DNA of 11,178 nt from UBA8437 sp003445035 (GTDB lineage: Bacteria > Planctomycetota > Planctomycetia > Planctomycetales > Planctomycetaceae): the NCBI GenBank assembly GCA_937901285.1, contig CALCHI010000310.1, positions 1-11,178 of the forward strand, given 5' to 3'. Positions 1 through 5,774 of the stretch are shown here, in pieces (positions within the stretch are counted from its first letter, which is position 1; each line of letters starts with the position of its first letter). The notes beneath the pieces are model-generated. The model worked only from the letters and a program-made list of their open reading frames with translations, had not been told where the DNA came from and made no database searches. Both the position numbers and the translations under genes were made by a program.

Positions 1-1
1 G

Positions 2-256
2 CTCGCCGATCTCACCCGGCTCGAATCGGTGAAGCTGGGTGATACGGAAATCGGTGATGCGGGGCTGGTTTCCCTCGCCCGGCTCCCCCGACTCAAGTTT
101 CTCTCTCTCGATCGAACCCGCGTCACTGATGCCGGTGTGCCGGTGCTGGCGGAAATCCAGTCACTGGAATTCTTGGACCTCCACAGCACCTGGGTCACCG
201 ACGAGGGCATCAAGAGGCTTCGCGATGCGTTGCCCGGTTGTCGGGTCGAACACTGA
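2..256 (+). CDS. Leucine-rich repeat protein, C-terminal part (5' truncated)
   Basis: The frame is open from the window edge and ends at TGA 254-256, giving 84 visible residues. They form about three LRR units with the pattern L..L..L.L..T.VTD.G...L, for example TRVTDAGVPVL and STWVTDEGIKRL. The C-terminus is LPGCRVEH, a typical capping end for this Asp-Gly type of LRR, so the end of the gene is intact. The GTG at base 29 is an internal Val codon, because the reading frame and the LRR pattern both continue upstream of it. LRR domains of this type bind proteins or other ligands, but no specific partner can be read here. The 109-base gap to the next gene and that gene's own strong Shine-Dalgarno suggest separate translation. 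Whether the two share a transcript cannot be told. Confidence 0.85.
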   Translation, partial: LADLTRLESVKLGDTEIGDAGLVSLARLPRLKFLSLDRTRVTDAGVPVLAEIQSLEFLDLHSTWVTDEGIKRLRDALPGCRVEH

Positions 257-352
257 TCCGGTGACCGGTTGACGGGGGTGCGACCGGGCCGTTCGATTGC
301 ACGAGGCCGGAAGGGCGATTAGCCTAACCGCCGTCATGCGGACTGGGACCAG

Positions 353-358
353 AAGGAG
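353..358 (+). promoter_or_regulatory. Shine-Dalgarno AAGGAG deciding the sulfite oxidase start
   Basis: AAGGAG lies 7 bases before ATG 366. It supports this start over the in-frame TTG at 297, which has no such site and would place 23 extra residues ahead of the Tat signal. Confidence 0.8.
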
Positions 359-365
359 TGGTGCA

Positions 366-1664
366 ATGAGCCGACAGCCGTTCTTCGACGAGCATCGAGA
401 GGTTTCGCGGAGATACTTTCTCCGGCAGAGCATGGAGCTTGGCGGTGGTGCTGGAGCGTTGAGCTTGAGTGGTGGAGTATTGCAGGCCGCTGAAGAATCC
501 GACGCGGTGGCCAAGGCCCAGGCCGCCCTGGACGCGCAGATCAAGGGCCTCCAGTACCTGACTGAGCCCGACAAGTTTGTTCCGGTCGAGCGGGGCAACC
601 CGTTGCCCTACAAGTTGCCTCCCGAGAAGCTCAAGGCGGCGGGCATGACGCGTGAGTCGTGGCGGCTGGAGGTCCTGCCCGACCCCGAATCGAATTCCCA
701 GGTCGAGCGTCCGTTGCGGGTCGCCGACGGCACGGCGCTGAGATTTGACGCCCTGATGAAACTGGCCGAAAAGCACTCGGTTCGTTTCCTCAAGACGATG
801 ACCTGCAACAACATCGGTTCACCTCTGGGCACCGGCTTGTGGGAAGGGGTGCCGTTGCGCGAGGTGATCTGGGCGGCCAAGCCCACCTCCAACGTCCGTC
901 GGGTCTGGTTCTATGGTTACCACAATGAGGACCCCAAACAGGAGTTCCGCGGGTCTTTGTCGGTCGGCCGGGTGCTCGAGGATCCCCCGGGCATTCCCCC
1001 GGTGATCCTCTGCTACAAGCTCAACGGCGACTGGATCTCCGGCAAGCGGGGTGGCCCGGTGCGGATGGTGATCCCCGAGAGCTACGGATTCAAGAACATC
1101 AAGTGGCTGACGAGGGTCTTCCTGACCAACCGGTTCAACGCCAATGACACGTACGAACGCGGCAACAACGACATCAACAGCTGGATGAAGTCGATCGCGA
1201 GATTCATCAGCAAGCCCAGGCGAGGTGCGGCCGGGGTTCCGATTCCGTTGACGGGCCTGGCACAAGTCGGCATCAACGGCGTGTCGAAGGTGCAGGCCTG
1301 GCTCCATCCCAAGGACAAACCGTTGCCGGGCGGGGATCCGTATTTTCAGAAGGCGCCGTGGCAGGACATGAAACTGCTGCCTCCACCGAAGGATTTCGGG
1401 GGCGGGTTGCCCAAGGACGCGATCGGACCCGGCGTCTCACCGCCGGTTCACGGGTTTGATCCCAAGACAGGCCGACCCACATCGTGGCCGCAGGCCTACT
1501 CGTTGGTTCACTGGGCCGGCCTGTTGCCGGGAGTCGCGGCCGGACGCTACGAACTCAGGTGCCGGGCCATCAACAACCGGGGCGTGGCTCAGCCGCTGCC
1601 TCGGCCGTTTCGCAAGAGTGGTGCCAGCGACATCGAACGGGTGAGCCTGACCGTTCGGGATTGA
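366..1664 (+). CDS. Tat-exported sulfite oxidase family molybdopterin protein
   Basis: The product is 432 residues. Near the N-terminus it carries SRRYFL (residues 14-19), a near-consensus twin-arginine motif, followed by a Gly/Leu-rich stretch. It is therefore probably folded with its cofactor in the cytoplasm and then exported. Cys147 in TMTCNNIG occupies the position of the molybdenum-ligating Cys of the sulfite oxidase fold. It is followed by the family-like pattern GLWEGVPLREV and later by LNGDWISGKRGGPVR and IKWLTRV (about 220-250). The C-terminal third, from about 300, with SLVHWAGLLPG and YELRCRAINNRG, matches the dimerisation (Mo-co_dimer) domain. There is no haem domain and no cytochrome gene adjacent. 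The likely role is a periplasmic molybdopterin oxidoreductase. The substrate may be sulfite or another small oxyanion or sulfur compound, because the Cys context (CNNIG rather than CAGN) differs from classical sulfite oxidases and SoxC. Confidence 0.88.
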   Translation: MSRQPFFDEHREVSRRYFLRQSMELGGGAGALSLSGGVLQAAEESDAVAKAQAALDAQIKGLQYLTEPDKFVPVERGNPLPYKLPPEKLKAAGMTRESWRLEVLPDPESNSQVERPLRVADGTALRFDALMKLAEKHSVRFLKTMTCNNIGSPLGTGLWEGVPLREVIWAAKPTSNVRRVWFYGYHNEDPKQEFRGSLSVGRVLEDPPGIPPVILCYKLNGDWISGKRGGPVRMVIPESYGFKNIKWLTRVFLTNRFNANDTYERGNNDINSWMKSIARFISKPRRGAAGVPIPLTGLAQVGINGVSKVQAWLHPKDKPLPGGDPYFQKAPWQDMKLLPPPKDFGGGLPKDAIGPGVSPPVHGFDPKTGRPTSWPQAYSLVHWAGLLPGVAAGRYELRCRAINNRGVAQPLPRPFRKSGASDIERVSLTVRD

Positions 1665-1697
1665 TTGGCGGCCTGACTGGCTCCGACGGACGCGACG

Positions 1698-2573
1698 ATG
1701 AAGCTGCTCGACCGCCTCGAAAGACGCCTGGGACGCTTGGCTGTCCCCAACCTCGCGTTGTTGATCGCGATGGGCCAGGGGCTGGTCCTGGTGATGAACT
1801 GGCTGAATGCGTCTCAGCCGGGCGCGGCCGACGTGATGCAGGGTTGGCAGTTGAAGGGCAGCGAGGTCCTTGCCGGCGAATGGTGGCGTTTGCTGACGTT
1901 CGTGTTCGTGCCCCCCGGCGGCGGCATCCTGTTCCTGTTTGCGTTGTACCTGTTCGTGGTCATGGGGGGAGCTCTCGAGAACCAATGGGGTGCGTTCCGT
2001 TTCAACGTCTACATGCTGGTGGGCTGCGTCGCCTCGGTGGCGGTCGCCTTCATCGTGCCCGACCAGGCGGTGACGGTGGGGTACCTGGGCCTCAGCGTGG
2101 TCCTGGCCTTCGCCTGTCTGTTCCCGGATTTCCGGTTGTACGTGATGTTTGTGTTCCCGGTGCCGATCAAGTTCCTGGCCTGGTTCGTCTGGTTCTTCTA
2201 TGGCGTGACCCTGTTTTCCGGCATGGCCTCCGTCTTTGACGGCGATTTGGGGGACGAGCTTCCCAGCGACACGAACTGGCTGGACAAGCTCCTGGTCCTG
2301 TCATCGATCCTGAACTTCGCACTGTTCTTTGGCTCCGATATCCTGTCGAAGATTCGTTCGGGCCAGCGGCGGCAACAGCATCGGCGGCAGTCGGAGCGTG
2401 AGGGGGTGACACCGTTTCACACCTGCAGCCACTGCGGGCTGACCGAAAAGGACGACTCCCAGATGCTGTTCCAGTTCTGTTCGCGGTGTGACGGCGACCA
2501 CGAATATTGCCAGGATCATCTGCGGGACCACGAGCATGTCGTGGAAGAGGACGGTGGACTGCCGGGCGGCTAG
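1698..2573 (+). CDS. Rhomboid-like membrane protein, probable pseudoprotease, with zinc-binding tail
   Basis: The product is 291 residues. The N-terminal 220 form a rhomboid-like set of transmembrane helices. EWWRLLTFVFVPPGG (61-75) followed by FLFALYLFVVMGGALENQWG (79-98) matches the rhomboid L1/TM2 region, and VVLAFACLFPDFRLYVMFVFPVPIKF (134-159) matches the segment that follows the catalytic Ser in active rhomboids. The GxSG Ser is absent: the aligned region reads VGYLGLS, with Ser133 out of register. The His/Asn of TM2 and the TM6 His (NFALFFGSD, 206-214) are also missing. The cytoplasm-like tail carries C243xxC246, C261xxC264 and C271xxH274, consistent with one or two zinc sites. Likely role: a non-proteolytic, iRhom- or derlin-like membrane protein, partner unknown. 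The gene starts 33 bases after the sulfite oxidase stop without a clear Shine-Dalgarno and may be cotranscribed with it. Confidence 0.75.
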   Translation: MKLLDRLERRLGRLAVPNLALLIAMGQGLVLVMNWLNASQPGAADVMQGWQLKGSEVLAGEWWRLLTFVFVPPGGGILFLFALYLFVVMGGALENQWGAFRFNVYMLVGCVASVAVAFIVPDQAVTVGYLGLSVVLAFACLFPDFRLYVMFVFPVPIKFLAWFVWFFYGVTLFSGMASVFDGDLGDELPSDTNWLDKLLVLSSILNFALFFGSDILSKIRSGQRRQQHRRQSEREGVTPFHTCSHCGLTEKDDSQMLFQFCSRCDGDHEYCQDHLRDHEHVVEEDGGLPGG

Positions 2574-3007
2574 TTGTCGAAATAGTCGTCGGCAAAGAAG
2601 ACCAGGACGGCGGCGACGGCCTTCTTGCCGCCGTGGCTGCCGCAGCAGTTCGACGCGGACCCCCACGACGAGCCTTTCTTGCGGATCGTGCCGCCACTTT
2701 CGATTCGGCCGATTGACGAGCCGCGTCGTCTCACCGTTCCGTTCGACTCGATCTTCCCTACCGAACTGCCTCGCTTGCGGATCGTGCCGTCGTTGTCGAT
2801 CGATCCGACCGAGCTGCCGCGTTTGCGGACGGTGCCGTTGGATTCGAAACGGCCGACCGAGCGACCGCGGATGCGGATCGTGCCATCGTCGTCGATCCTG
2901 GCCCACGACGAGCCGCTCTTGCGGATCACGATTTCCGCCTCGGCATCGATCGCCATCACGCCCAGTAACAGGATGGCCAGCAGCGAATGGGACGGATTAT
3001 TGGTCAT
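2570..3007 (-). CDS. Secreted six-repeat protein, 5-fold beta-flower-like
   Basis: The product is 145 residues. A signal peptide (hydrophobic core 9-20, likely cleavage after AEA at residue 24) is followed by six 16-residue repeats at 24-119 of consensus xxGTIRKRGSSVGRIE. A Cys-Cys pair (121-122) and a hydrophobic aromatic end, AVAAVLVFFADDYF, close the protein. From memory, short beta-repeat proteins annotated as 5-fold beta-flower proteins, mainly from Bacteroidetes, share the G.iR..s...iG.ie pattern and an A-A-x-F-F-F end. The match is by pattern only, but both the repeat and the tail agree. The repeats are strongly basic (RKR, RRR), so the exported protein may bind an anionic polymer; this is inference. 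The start at 3007 was chosen for GGAGG 8 bases upstream and because the signal peptide begins there. The stop overlaps the rhomboid-like gene's stop in a shared CTAG. Confidence 0.78.
   Translation of the reverse strand: MTNNPSHSLLAILLLGVMAIDAEAEIVIRKSGSSWARIDDDGTIRIRGRSVGRFESNGTVRKRGSSVGSIDNDGTIRKRGSSVGKIESNGTVRRRGSSIGRIESGGTIRKKGSSWGSASNCCGSHGGKKAVAAVLVFFADDYFDN
2651..2938 (-). repeat. Six tandem 48-bp coding repeats (16-residue units)
   Basis: Residues 24-119 of the secreted protein form six in-phase 48-bp units, with unit boundaries at residues 24, 40, 56, 72, 88 and 104. Units 2-5 keep GTxRxRGxSxGxxE/D nearly unchanged while third codon positions vary. The first and last units are degenerate (WARID and WGSAS ends). 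This is protein-level repetition kept by selection rather than a recent DNA expansion. Confidence 0.85.
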
Positions 3008-3015
3008 GGGGAGGT

Positions 3016-3020
3016 CCTCC
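3016..3020 (-). promoter_or_regulatory. Shine-Dalgarno GGAGG deciding the repeat protein start
   Basis: Read on the minus strand, GGAGG ends 8 bases before ATG 3007-3005. It favours this start over the in-frame ATGs at 3055 and 3052, which would add a Pro-rich, non-signal extension. Confidence 0.75.
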
Positions 3021-3030
3021 GGGCCCGGTG

Positions 3031-3055
3031 GTGATGATGTTGGTCCAACCATCAC
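3031..3055 (-). promoter_or_regulatory. Inverted repeat in the leader of the secreted repeat protein
   Basis: GTGATG (3031-3036) pairs perfectly with CATCAC (3050-3055). Inside it, GTTGG-T-CCAAC (3039-3049) forms a second arm, offset by a two-base bulge. The structure ends 10 bases before the GGAGG ribosome binding site of the minus-strand gene. It could be a leader hairpin or an operator. No poly-U follows, so an intrinsic terminator is unlikely. Confidence 0.4.
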
Positions 3056-3140
3056 AGGGTATCTGCAACTGTCGTGCCGGAAATGCGGAACGGGACAGTC
3101 GGGGTTTGGGAGCTCGACGGTGCGTATCGGATCGATGACA

Positions 3141-3162
3141 GGTGTCCCCGAATCGGGACACC
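3141..3162. promoter_or_regulatory. Perfect 8-bp dyad in divergent promoter region
   Basis: GGTGTCCC (3141-3148) and GGGACACC (3155-3162) are perfect inverted repeats around six bases, CGAATC. The site lies about 47 bases upstream of the candidate -35 of the SDR gene and 134 bases upstream of the secreted repeat protein start, in a non-coding gap. It is consistent with an operator for a dimeric regulator, or an RNA hairpin. Confidence 0.45.
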
Positions 3163-3208
3163 GCCGTGATGGAACACCGGCGGGTTTCCCCGGCGGGGGC
3201 GTCCGTCC

Positions 3209-3237
3209 TAGACTGGCCGGCGAGTTGTCTGTGTGAT
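3209..3237 (+). promoter_or_regulatory. Candidate sigma-70-like promoter of the SDR gene
   Basis: TAGACT (3209-3214, 4/6 to TTGACA), a 17-base spacer and TGTGAT (3232-3237, 4/6 to TATAAT) would start transcription near 3244, about 35 bases before the start codon. Spacing is ideal but both hexamers are imperfect. Confidence 0.33.
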
Positions 3238-3278
3238 ACGTGGTTGTCAGGAAATGGAACGACGTGGAGAGGCATGAG

Positions 3279-4037
3279 ATGAGTGATCACGGCGTGTCCG
3301 GACGAGTGGCGTTGGTGACCGGCGGGTCGCGGGGAATCGGTCGTTCGATCAGTGAGCAACTGGCAGCGGCTGGAGCCCGGGTGGCCGTCAATTACCGGTC
3401 GGATCACGATTCGGCGGCAGCGACGGTCGGTGCGATCCAGTCGGCCGGAGGCACGGCGGCAGCGTTCGCGGCTGACGTGTCTGTCGATGACGAAGTGGAC
3501 CGGCTGGTTCAGGAGGTGACAGGGGAACTGGGGCCTGTGGACCTCCTGGTCAACAACGCGGGGATCTTTGACTACGGAGGTCACCAGGAGACGACGGCCG
3601 AGCTGTGGCGGCGGACGATCGATGTGAACCTGACCAGTGCCTTCCTGGTCAGTTGGGCGGTCAAGGACGGGATGATCGAGCGGGGTTACGGTCGAATCGT
3701 CAACGTGGCGTCGATCGCGGCATTGCGGCCACGGCCCAAGTCGATCGCCTACGCCGCCAGCAAGGCGGGGATGATCGGTTTGACACGGAGCCTGGCCGAA
3801 GCGGTGGCGGCCGACGGGGTGCGGGTCAACGCGGTCGCACCGGGGTTGATCAAGACCGATATCCTGGGCGATGTCGACCAGTCGGTGCTCGATGAATTGG
3901 TCGAGGCGACACCGATGAAGCGAATCGGCCAGCCCGAGGACATTGCCGGGGTGGTCGTCTTTCTGCTCGGCGACGACTCGAACTTCATGACCGGACAGAC
4001 ACTGGTCGCCAGTGGCGGCCGCGTGACGTTGCCGTAA
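3279..4037 (+). CDS. SDR-family oxidoreductase, FabG-like
   Basis: The product is 252 residues, the normal length for a classical short-chain dehydrogenase/reductase. Visible motifs in order are the cofactor-binding TGGSRGIG (14-21), NNAG (92-95), the active-site Asn117 (DVNLTS), Ser145 (VNVASIAA), Tyr158 and Lys162 (YAASK), and the PG motif (188-189). The C-terminal GQTLVASGG is close to the GQTLxVDGG of FabG-type 3-oxoacyl-ACP reductases. Tyr-Arg at 39-40 after the second strand (VAVNYRS) suggests NADPH preference. The likely reaction is NADP(H)-dependent reduction of a keto group. A true FabG role in fatty acid synthesis is not supported by the neighbours, since no acpP or fabF is present, so no symbol is given. 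The start is ATG 3279 with GGAG at 3266-3269, preferred over the GTG at 3240. Its stop lies 5 bases from the stop of the convergent next gene. Confidence 0.9.
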   Translation: MSDHGVSGRVALVTGGSRGIGRSISEQLAAAGARVAVNYRSDHDSAAATVGAIQSAGGTAAAFAADVSVDDEVDRLVQEVTGELGPVDLLVNNAGIFDYGGHQETTAELWRRTIDVNLTSAFLVSWAVKDGMIERGYGRIVNVASIAALRPRPKSIAYAASKAGMIGLTRSLAEAVAADGVRVNAVAPGLIKTDILGDVDQSVLDELVEATPMKRIGQPEDIAGVVVFLLGDDSNFMTGQTLVASGGRVTLP

Positions 4038-4042
4038 GGAAC

Positions 4043-5596
4043 TCAGTCGGCGGCGGTCCCGGCCGGCTCTCCGTTCATCAGTTCTGTGACCTTGGCGCGG
4101 TCTTCCGGAGATGGCATTCCGTAGCTGAGTTCGTAGCCGAACAGTTGCGGCACGGTGGCCGAACCGAAACGCCCGTCGAGGATCTCGAGGTACTCGGAGG
4201 TGATCAGCGCGGGGTGAACGACTCCACAGGCTCGTGACAGTGCCAGCACTTCCTTGCGGAGTGTCATCACGTAATTGGCCAGACGGTCGGCTTTCAGCAA
4301 CGGGTCGAGTCCCCGGACCAGCCAGCGGTTCTGGGTGGCGACACCGGTGGGGCAGTGGCCGCTGTGGCATTGCTGGGCCTGGATGCAGCCGATCGAAAGC
4401 ATCGCCTCACGGGCCACACCGACCATGTCGCAGCCCAGCGCGAAGGCGAACAGGGTCATCTCGGGGAATCCCAGTTTGGCCGATCCCTGGAACACGATCT
4501 TCTCGTGCAAGCCTCTCTCGGCGAAGACCCGGTAGACGCGGCTCATCCCGATCTTGAACGGCAGGGCCACCCGGTCGGTGAAGACCAGGGGACCGGCACC
4601 TGTGCCTCCCTCGCCCCCGTCGATGGTGATGAAGTCCAGTCCACGCTCGGAGGTGTCGCTCAGGCGGGCCAGGTCGTGCCAGAGATCCATTTCTCCGACG
4701 GCGGACTTGATCCCCACGGGAAGCCCGGTGGCCTCGGCGATGGTCTCGACGAAGTCCAGCAGGCTGTCGGCGTCGGAGAACGCCGAATGTGACGAAGGGC
4801 TGATGCAGTCCACTCCCATGGGGATCCCGCGAATCCGGGAGATCTCGGGGGTGATCTTCGAGGCCGGCAGGATGCCGCCCAGGCCGGGCTTGGCTCCCTG
4901 GGAGAGCTTGATTTCCAGTGCCCGGATGGACGAGTGCTTGTTGGTGGTCTCGACCAACTGATCGAGACTGAAATTTCCCTGTTCGTCTCGACAGCCGAAA
5001 TAGCCGGTGCCGATTTGCCAGATCAGGTCACCGCCCTGGAGGTGATGGGGCGAGACACCCCCTTCGCCGGTGTTGTGCAGGCACCCGGCCAGGCAACTGC
5101 CCGCGTTGAGTGCGTGGATGGCGTTGCCACTGAGCGACCCGAAGCTCATTGCCGAGATGTTGACGATCGAAGGGGGGCGGAATGCGCGGCGGCGGCCCCG
5201 GTAGCCGCCCAGGATCTTGGCCACCGGAACGGAGTAGTAGGGGTCGTAACCGGGCTCTCCGGGTCGCGGACTGCGGACCGGGAAGGAGGAGTGCTTGATG
5301 ATGAGATAGTTGGAGGACTGTTCGAGTTCGCTGTCGGTGCCAAAACCGAAGTAGTTGTTCTGGTTCTTCGACGAGGAATACACCCAGCGGCGCTGGTCGC
5401 GGTTGAACGGAAGTTCTTCGTCGTTGCCGGTGACGATGTACTGTCGCAGTTCGGGCCCGATCGCCTCCAGCAGGTAACGAAAGTGCCCGACCACGGGGAA
5501 ATTCCGCAGGATGGCGTGCTTGCGTTGGGTGAGATCGTAGACGAGCACCAGCAGCAAGCAGCCACCGATCGCTACGGCTATCCAGACGAACAACAT
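4043..5596 (-). CDS. Membrane-anchored glutamate-synthase-type FMN/[3Fe-4S] protein
   Basis: The product is 517 residues. A hydrophobic helix (about 3-20) precedes a domain matching the FMN-binding central/C-terminal part of the glutamate synthase large subunit. Evidence includes SAMSFGSLS (148-156), NTGEGG (175-180), EIKLSQGAKPGLGG (228-241), a TIDGGEGGTGAGP segment (324-336), and C404-x5-C410-x4-C415-P with TGVATQ after it, the spacing of the [3Fe-4S] cluster ligands of glutamate synthase. There is no N-terminal glutaminase domain and no GltD-like partner gene, so ordinary glutamine-dependent glutamate synthesis is not shown. It belongs with stand-alone FMN-binding glutamate synthase family proteins of about 500-540 residues, whose substrate is unsettled. 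The start at 5596 was chosen for AGGAG 10 bases upstream and because the transmembrane helix begins there. Longer in-frame reading up to 6049 crosses the neighbouring gene and lacks family sequence. Confidence 0.88.
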   Translation of the reverse strand: MLFVWIAVAIGGCLLLVLVYDLTQRKHAILRNFPVVGHFRYLLEAIGPELRQYIVTGNDEELPFNRDQRRWVYSSSKNQNNYFGFGTDSELEQSSNYLIIKHSSFPVRSPRPGEPGYDPYYSVPVAKILGGYRGRRRAFRPPSIVNISAMSFGSLSGNAIHALNAGSCLAGCLHNTGEGGVSPHHLQGGDLIWQIGTGYFGCRDEQGNFSLDQLVETTNKHSSIRALEIKLSQGAKPGLGGILPASKITPEISRIRGIPMGVDCISPSSHSAFSDADSLLDFVETIAEATGLPVGIKSAVGEMDLWHDLARLSDTSERGLDFITIDGGEGGTGAGPLVFTDRVALPFKIGMSRVYRVFAERGLHEKIVFQGSAKLGFPEMTLFAFALGCDMVGVAREAMLSIGCIQAQQCHSGHCPTGVATQNRWLVRGLDPLLKADRLANYVMTLRKEVLALSRACGVVHPALITSEYLEILDGRFGSATVPQLFGYELSYGMPSPEDRAKVTELMNGEPAGTAAD

Positions 5597-5627
5597 TGAC
5601 GTCTCTCTCCTGTCTCCCGCGTGTGCA

Positions 5628-5641
5628 GTGTTCCGGGACAC
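5628..5641. promoter_or_regulatory. Near-palindromic operator-like site at the predicted transcription start
   Basis: GTGTTCCGGGACAC is a 14-base palindrome with one symmetric mismatch (T/G). It directly abuts the candidate -10 (5642-5647) of the minus-strand promoter and covers the predicted +1, a position where a bound protein would block initiation. Its right half, CGGGACAC, also occurs in the dyad at 3141-3162. Confidence 0.4.
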
Positions 5642-5670
5642 AGTATCGACCGGTCGCCACGGTGTGGCAA
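5642..5670 (-). promoter_or_regulatory. Candidate sigma-70-like promoter of the glutamate-synthase-like gene
   Basis: On the minus strand TTGCCA (5670-5665, 5/6), a 17-base spacer and GATACT (5647-5642, 4/6) predict a start near 5635, about 40 bases before ATG 5596. It is the best-matching promoter candidate in the window. Confidence 0.5.
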
Positions 5671-5678
5671 GCAGGTGC

Positions 5679-5707
5679 TTGACGCGGCATCGGAGATGAG
5701 GTGAGAT
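5679..5707 (+). promoter_or_regulatory. Candidate sigma-70-like promoter of the Lys/Gly LRR gene
   Basis: TTGACG (5679-5684, 5/6), a 17-base spacer and TGAGAT (5702-5707, 3/6) predict a start near 5714, about 60 bases before ATG 5775. The two -35 elements of this divergent pair are only 8 bases apart, so the promoters may compete. Confidence 0.42.
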
Positions 5708-5760
5708 AGTCGTTGTGAATCGTCGCGGCCGGGGCCGCACGACTTTCGGAGAATTTGGAC

Positions 5761-5766
5761 GGGGAG
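5761..5766 (+). promoter_or_regulatory. Shine-Dalgarno GGGGAG deciding the LRR protein start
   Basis: GGGGAG ends 8 bases before ATG 5775 and favours it over the in-frame GTG at 5715. The GTG would put 20 Arg/Gly-rich residues before the first transmembrane helix. Confidence 0.7.
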
Positions 5767-5774
5767 ACGACCCG

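Noticed and set aside
258..268. CCGGT-G-ACCGG palindrome after the first LRR gene
   Set aside because: A one-base centre cannot form a proper hairpin loop, and without a T-run it does not support a terminator.
269..297. Promoter TTGACG-N17-TTCGAT upstream of the sulfite oxidase gene
   Set aside because: The -35 is good (5/6) but the -10 matches only 3/6, and cotranscription from the preceding LRR gene is equally possible.
2651..2938. CRISPR-like periodic repeats
   Set aside because: The 48-bp period is exactly 16 codons, there are no unique spacers, and conservation is at protein level.
2488..3138. Plus-strand frames opposite the secreted repeat protein
   Set aside because: Their apparent repeats mirror the 48-bp repeats of the minus-strand gene. 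That gene has a signal peptide, a Shine-Dalgarno and sensible repeats, so these are shadows.
3279..4037. Assigning fabG to the SDR gene
   Set aside because: The catalytic motifs fit many SDR enzymes and there is no fatty acid synthesis neighbourhood.
2997..4370. 457-residue open frame on the minus strand opposite the SDR gene
   Set aside because: It is Arg/His/Pro-rich with no domain pattern and is fully explained as the antisense shadow of the SDR and its neighbours in GC-rich DNA.
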